Of a stretch of 64,000 nt of DNA, positions 61,143 through 64,000 are shown in pieces. This DNA comes from Salinibacillus kushneri (lineage in GTDB: Bacteria; Bacillota; Bacilli; Bacillales; Alkalibacillaceae). Every line of letters begins with the position of its first letter. Position 1 is the first letter of the stretch. The notes beneath the pieces were generated by a model. It was not told the DNA's origin. It saw nothing but the letters and a program-made list of their open reading frames with translations, and ran no database searches. A program made the position numbers and the translations under genes. The stretch spans positions 62,001 to 126,000 of the forward strand of contig NZ_FOHJ01000007.1 of assembly GCF_900111405.1 (NCBI RefSeq), in the 5' to 3' direction.

Positions 61143-61640
61143 GTGAGCGGAAGAAGAGATGGAGAATTGACAGATCTGTCACTATTAGGGAATCAACATA
61201 CAAAATATACATTTGATTATACACCGGAAGTGCTTGAAACATTTGATAATAAGCATCCAAATCGGGATTATTTTGTAAAATTTAATTGCCCGGAATTTAC
61301 AACCTTATGCCCCAAAACACATCAGCCAGATTTTGGCACCGTTTATATTAGCTATATTCCAGATGAAAAGATGGTGGAAAGTAAATCATTGAAACTCTAT
61401 TTATTTAGTTTCCGAAATCATGGTGATTTTCATGAAGATAGTATGAATATTATCATGAATGATTTAATTGAGCTCATGAACCCTCGATATATAGAAGTAT
61501 GGGGGAAATTCACCCCTAGAGGTGGCATATCTATTGATCCTTATTGCAATTATGGAAAAGCAGGCACAAAATACGAAGAAATGGCGCAGCATCGTCTAAT
61601 GAATCACGATATGTATCCTGAAAAAGTTGATAATCGATAA
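61143..61640 (+). CDS. queF: NADPH-dependent 7-cyano-7-deazaguanine reductase QueF
   Basis: 165 aa from GTG 61143 (GAAGGAGG 8 nt upstream). Active-site Cys in [14 protein letters not shown], with the catalytic Asp in the same segment, and the QueF motif E-S-K-S-L-K-L-Y-L. Short (unimodular) type, as in B. subtilis. Reduces preQ0 to preQ1 for tRNA queuosine. The preQ1 riboswitch upstream gives product feedback. Confidence 0.95.
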   Translation: MSGRRDGELTDLSLLGNQHTKYTFDYTPEVLETFDNKHPNRDYFVKFNCPEFTTLCPKTHQPDFGTVYISYIPDEKMVESKSLKLYLFSFRNHGDFHEDSMNIIMNDLIELMNPRYIEVWGKFTPRGGISIDPYCNYGKAGTKYEEMAQHRLMNHDMYPEKVDNR

Positions 61641-61684
61641 CAGAGGGAAAGTTTAGAATCCTCCCTAAAAAGGAGAGGAATACG

Positions 61685-62314
61685 ATGTTTGTTTATTTAA
61701 ATGCTTTATTTGTTGGACTATTGGTTTTATCAAATATTATTGGTGTTAAATTGTTTAGTATAGGTGAATTTGTATTACCGGCTGCAGTCATTGTATATGT
61801 CATCACATATCTGATAACAGATGTTGTCGGAGAAGTCTACGGAAAAGAGGCAGCAAAGAAAACAGTACAGGCTGGGTTCTTTACGCAATTAATCGCCCTC
61901 ATTTTCCTCTTTATCGCGATTAAACTTCCAGCTGCCCCTCTATTTGGGAATCAGCAGGAATTTGAAACGATATTAAGCGGCAGCGTTCGTGTCATTTTAG
62001 CCAGCTTACTATCCTATTTGGCCAGTCAGCACTTTGATGTGTTTATCTTTCACCGTTTAAAGCAAAAGCACGGAGATAATAAGCTATGGCTCAGAAATAA
62101 TGCTTCTACTATGGCCAGTCAATTTATCGATACTAGTATATTTATCACCATTTCGTTTATTGGAACGGTTCCGATAACTGCATTATTGGGTATGATTGCC
62201 ACACAATATGTATTTAAACTAGTCGTAGCAATAGTGGATACCCCTATCACTTATCTATTGGTAAGGATAGCAAGAAAAGAACGAAATACCTCTGAATCAC
62301 CATTAAGTGCATAG
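61685..62314 (+). CDS. Queuosine-precursor transporter (YhhQ/YpdP family)
   Basis: 209 aa, six or so helices, AAGGAGAGG before the ATG. Family motifs: N-I-I-G-V-K-L-F, Y-L-I-T-D-V-V-G-E-V-Y-G, and A-S-Q-F-I-D-T in the second half. Imports preQ0/preQ1 or queuine. It lies 44 nt after queF, in the same riboswitch-controlled transcript, so uptake and last-step synthesis are controlled together. Confidence 0.9.
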   Translation: MFVYLNALFVGLLVLSNIIGVKLFSIGEFVLPAAVIVYVITYLITDVVGEVYGKEAAKKTVQAGFFTQLIALIFLFIAIKLPAAPLFGNQQEFETILSGSVRVILASLLSYLASQHFDVFIFHRLKQKHGDNKLWLRNNASTMASQFIDTSIFITISFIGTVPITALLGMIATQYVFKLVVAIVDTPITYLLVRIARKERNTSESPLSA

Positions 62315-62421
62315 ACAACCATTATAAATGGTATAAATCGAGCAATCGTGTAATAGGGATTGTCCTGAACTGGGCGATCCTTTCTATTTCTGGCTGTTAT
62401 CTAAAGGAATGTGAGATAAAG

Positions 62422-62455
62422 TAAAAAGGCTAACTCATTATTTTGAGTCAGCCTA
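62422..62455 (-). terminator. Terminator of the cotW-cotX operon
   Basis: AGGCTGACTCA / TGAGTTAGCCT stem (one mismatch) followed by TTTTTAC on the minus strand. Confidence 0.8.
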
Positions 62456-62506
62456 TTAAAGGGAGTGTGCTCGATGGGGCGGGGAAATTTAAAAATTGAT
62501 AGAAGG

Positions 62507-63046
62507 TTACAGGATATCTAATTGAATAAGAATAGCAATGAGAATTTGTACAAGAATTTGTAGCGATAGCGCAATGTCCGTATCATTAGTTGTTACGTTA
62601 ATATCTTCAGAGCGTTCGATAATAACTTTTTGTCGATTTACTTGTTGCATATCACTGTGCTGTAAGAGGTCATTGGTTACTTGTTCTGCGCGATCTGAGT
62701 CTGCAATTGTAATATTTACAACAAATGCAATGGCAATTTGGATAGCTACCTTAATGGAAAGAGCAATTTGAGTGTCTGTGGAAGTTACATCAACATCATA
62801 AGAATCTCTAATTTCTATTACTTCATGAGAACCTTGATAAATATCTTCTACTTGGCCAGCAAAGTTATCAATTTTTGCGTCGTCATCAGATTGATAAGTC
62901 CTATCTAACCGATTATTTGTTCTATAAGGTCTTTGGGAGCCGCAACCACAGTCATAAGCGAGATTTTGGCTTTGACCACAGCCGCAATTATGATCCCAAG
63001 TATTCCCCGCAAAATCCACAAAATTTCTTTTCCTTCTTCGACCCAT
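62507..63046 (-). CDS. cotX: Spore coat protein X (CotX/CotV family), two repeats
   Basis: 179 aa. The N-terminal 60 residues are Arg-, Gly- and Cys-rich (C-G-C-G twice), then two copies of the CotX domain: I-E-I-R-D-S-Y-D-V-D-V-T-S-T-D-T-Q-I-A-L-S and I-I-E-R-S-E-D-I-N-V-T-T-N-D-T-D-I-A-L-S, each followed by a hydrophobic strand. Forms the insoluble crust layer. ATG overlaps the cotW stop by one base. Probably SigK-dependent in the mother cell. Confidence 0.9.
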   Translation of the reverse strand: MGRRRKRNFVDFAGNTWDHNCGCGQSQNLAYDCGCGSQRPYRTNNRLDRTYQSDDDAKIDNFAGQVEDIYQGSHEVIEIRDSYDVDVTSTDTQIALSIKVAIQIAIAFVVNITIADSDRAEQVTNDLLQHSDMQQVNRQKVIIERSEDINVTTNDTDIALSLQILVQILIAILIQLDIL

Positions 63047-63354
63047 TATCCATCAACCTCCTTTTCATTTTTCCTGTTTAGAAACTCACGAAGAGGGCTC
63101 TCCTTGGATTTTTCTTTCTTTTTCTTTTCCTCCTTGGAATCAGATGAAGAACTTGGATCTTTCTGCTGAGCGACAAATTGGTTGACCATTGATTGCAGGT
63201 TGTCAGCCATATTTCGTAATTCTTGTTTTTGCGAATCAGATAATTCGTTGACACCATTATTTTTATCTATTCCGTATTTTTTAAAAGCATCCGTTACTGA
63301 TACACTGGCTAAACTTTTTGATAAACCCTCTAGATCTTTGTTTATATCAACCAT
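63046..63354 (-). CDS. cotW: CotW-like spore coat protein
   Basis: 102 aa. Helical first half (D-A-F-K-K-Y-G-I-D-K-N-N-G, S-D-S-Q-K-Q-E-L-R-N-M), then a Ser/Lys/Glu-rich low-complexity tail. Size and plan match CotW of B. subtilis cotVWXYZ, and its location next to cotX supports the call. GGAGTGATA lies 14 nt upstream; a six-codon overlapping ORF (ATG AAA AAA TGG) sits between it and the start. Confidence 0.75.
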   Translation of the reverse strand: MVDINKDLEGLSKSLASVSVTDAFKKYGIDKNNGVNELSDSQKQELRNMADNLQSMVNQFVAQQKDPSSSSDSKEEKKKKEKSKESPLREFLNRKNEKEVDG

Positions 63355-63636
63355 TTTTTCATTATCACTCCTTTCAACTATCTTTCACTAGCAGTATATG
63401 GGGTGATAATATAAAAGTTAGGGCTGTCTCCTAGTCTATTGAAAAAAGGGTTCGTATCCATGGTAGAGTATAATAGTAGAGTCACCTATAAAATAAGTGA
63501 AGTCGCATAGCAAAACTTCAGGATTTCATCTCCCTCTGTTTTTCCGATAAAAAAGCCGGTTAGCTTATGTCTTAGTAGGGTTTGCTTGTTTGATTTTATA
63601 TCTTCACAGACTAAACTCCTTTTCTTAATAAATTGC
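63355..63636. other. Upstream region of cotW
   Basis: 282 nt without a gene. CATATACTG, a SigK-like -10, occurs at about 63393-63401 on the minus strand, and a GGGCTGTCTCC segment near 63421 looks like a degenerate intergenic repeat. A short GC-poor hairpin lies at about 63545-63562. No T-run terminator seen for the next gene. Confidence 0.35.
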
Positions 63637-63990
63637 CTAATCCATATATCGAAATATAATGGGGGCTTGGGATATTCGTTTGTATTGCCCCCTTTTCTTC
63701 CATAAATCGCTGCTATGGATAAATAAAAGAGAAAACGTCTCCCATAAAAACACCCAGCCCCCTACTGTCAAACTTAACGAAATGATCTCCCCCATTAATT
63801 GGCTGGCATTTGTAGTCTGAAAGAAGTACGATAAAATCGTAAAGAATAAGGATAAAATGACATACAGTAAGGAACGTTTACGTTTCTCTGAAAAGCGCTT
63901 TTTTGTGACGTAAAGCGCATACTGAAAATAATTTCTGATTCCCTCAGCAATTAAAGCTTCCATGCGTTCATCTTTTTTTTGATTTTTCAT
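63637..63990 (-). CDS. Membrane protein, unknown; start may lie outside the window
   Basis: 117 aa from ATG 63990, but the frame stays open to the window edge, and no ribosome site is visible in the remaining 10 nt. Basic N-terminal helix region (E-A-L-I-A-E-G-I-R-N-Y-F), two membrane helices at about 41-58 and 69-90, and a basic C-terminus. Similar small membrane proteins occur in Bacillaceae; function unknown. Confidence 0.6.
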   Translation of the reverse strand: MKNQKKDERMEALIAEGIRNYFQYALYVTKKRFSEKRKRSLLYVILSLFFTILSYFFQTTNASQLMGEIISLSLTVGGWVFLWETFSLLFIHSSDLWKKRGQYKRISQAPIIFRYMD

Positions 63991-64000
63991 ATTAAATCGA

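Noticed and set aside
1-64000. tRNA, rRNA, prophage or integrated plasmid
   Set aside because: No tRNA-like cloverleafs, rRNA sequence, integrase or phage genes were seen when reading the window; only one decayed IS fragment.

Overview
The window is chromosomal DNA from a low-GC, endospore-forming Gram-positive of the Bacillaceae. Evidence: purine-rich Shine-Dalgarno sites with frequent TTG and GTG starts, a spore-cortex deacetylase (pdaA), spore-coat genes (cotW, cotX), the sinI/sinR switch, MreBH, and blocks of gene order shared with Bacillus subtilis (yfiJ-N/lnr; yfjP-pdaA-yfkD-yfkF-yfkHIJ). Many Na+- or cation-linked carriers, acidic secreted proteins and an Aquifex-type aconitase would fit a halotolerant genus such as Virgibacillus, Oceanobacillus or Halobacillus, but that is inference. 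I saw no rRNA, tRNA, CRISPR array or intact insertion sequence.

Layout. 1-6.2 kb: 5' end of an acyl-CoA synthetase, then an LnrJKLMN-like two-component system and three-gene ABC exporter, split by two tiny membrane ORFs and an MFS remnant. 6.3-16.3 kb: a type IV pilus locus in two divergent operons, pilB-T-C-pilin-D-M-N-O on the minus strand and three prepilin-like proteins on the plus strand. It includes the retraction ATPase PilT, which the B. subtilis ComG system lacks. 16.5-30.4 kb: mixed housekeeping genes (alcohol dehydrogenase, ResA-like thioredoxin, MMPL exporter, a channel-like protein without a K+ filter, FAD oxidoreductase, SDR, Cof phosphatase, AlkA-type glycosylase). 30.4-31 kb: gene debris, including an IS1595-type transposase fragment. 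31-42.2 kb: pdaA, hisD with a YuiF-like carrier, mscS, yfkD, yfkF, zosA with PerR-like boxes, and yfkHIJ. 42.4-46.8 kb: an AGCS symporter and a four-gene ECF sigma/anti-sigma/membrane operon. 46.9-51.1 kb: HMCES/YedK, a HAD hydrolase, and an ABC ATPase-permease-TetR operon whose permease carries an in-frame stop. 51.2-57 kb: DUF1992, YkgJ-like, YflJ-like, mreBH, sinI-sinR and a Gfo/Idh/MocA oxidoreductase, with several intergenic repeat elements. 57.1-64 kb: aconitase, small proteins, a preQ1 riboswitch over queF and a queuosine-precursor transporter, cotW-cotX, and a membrane protein at the edge.

The best candidates for under-described biology are the ECF sigma operon, with a three-fold repeated membrane protein, a LiaF-like partner and a sigma gene that seems to lack any ATG, GTG or TTG start, and the complete retractile pilus locus with a large beta-rich PilX-like protein. 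Other items worth checking are the channel-like protein without a filter, the permease nonsense codon, the PerR-like boxes before zosA, and three families of structured intergenic repeats.
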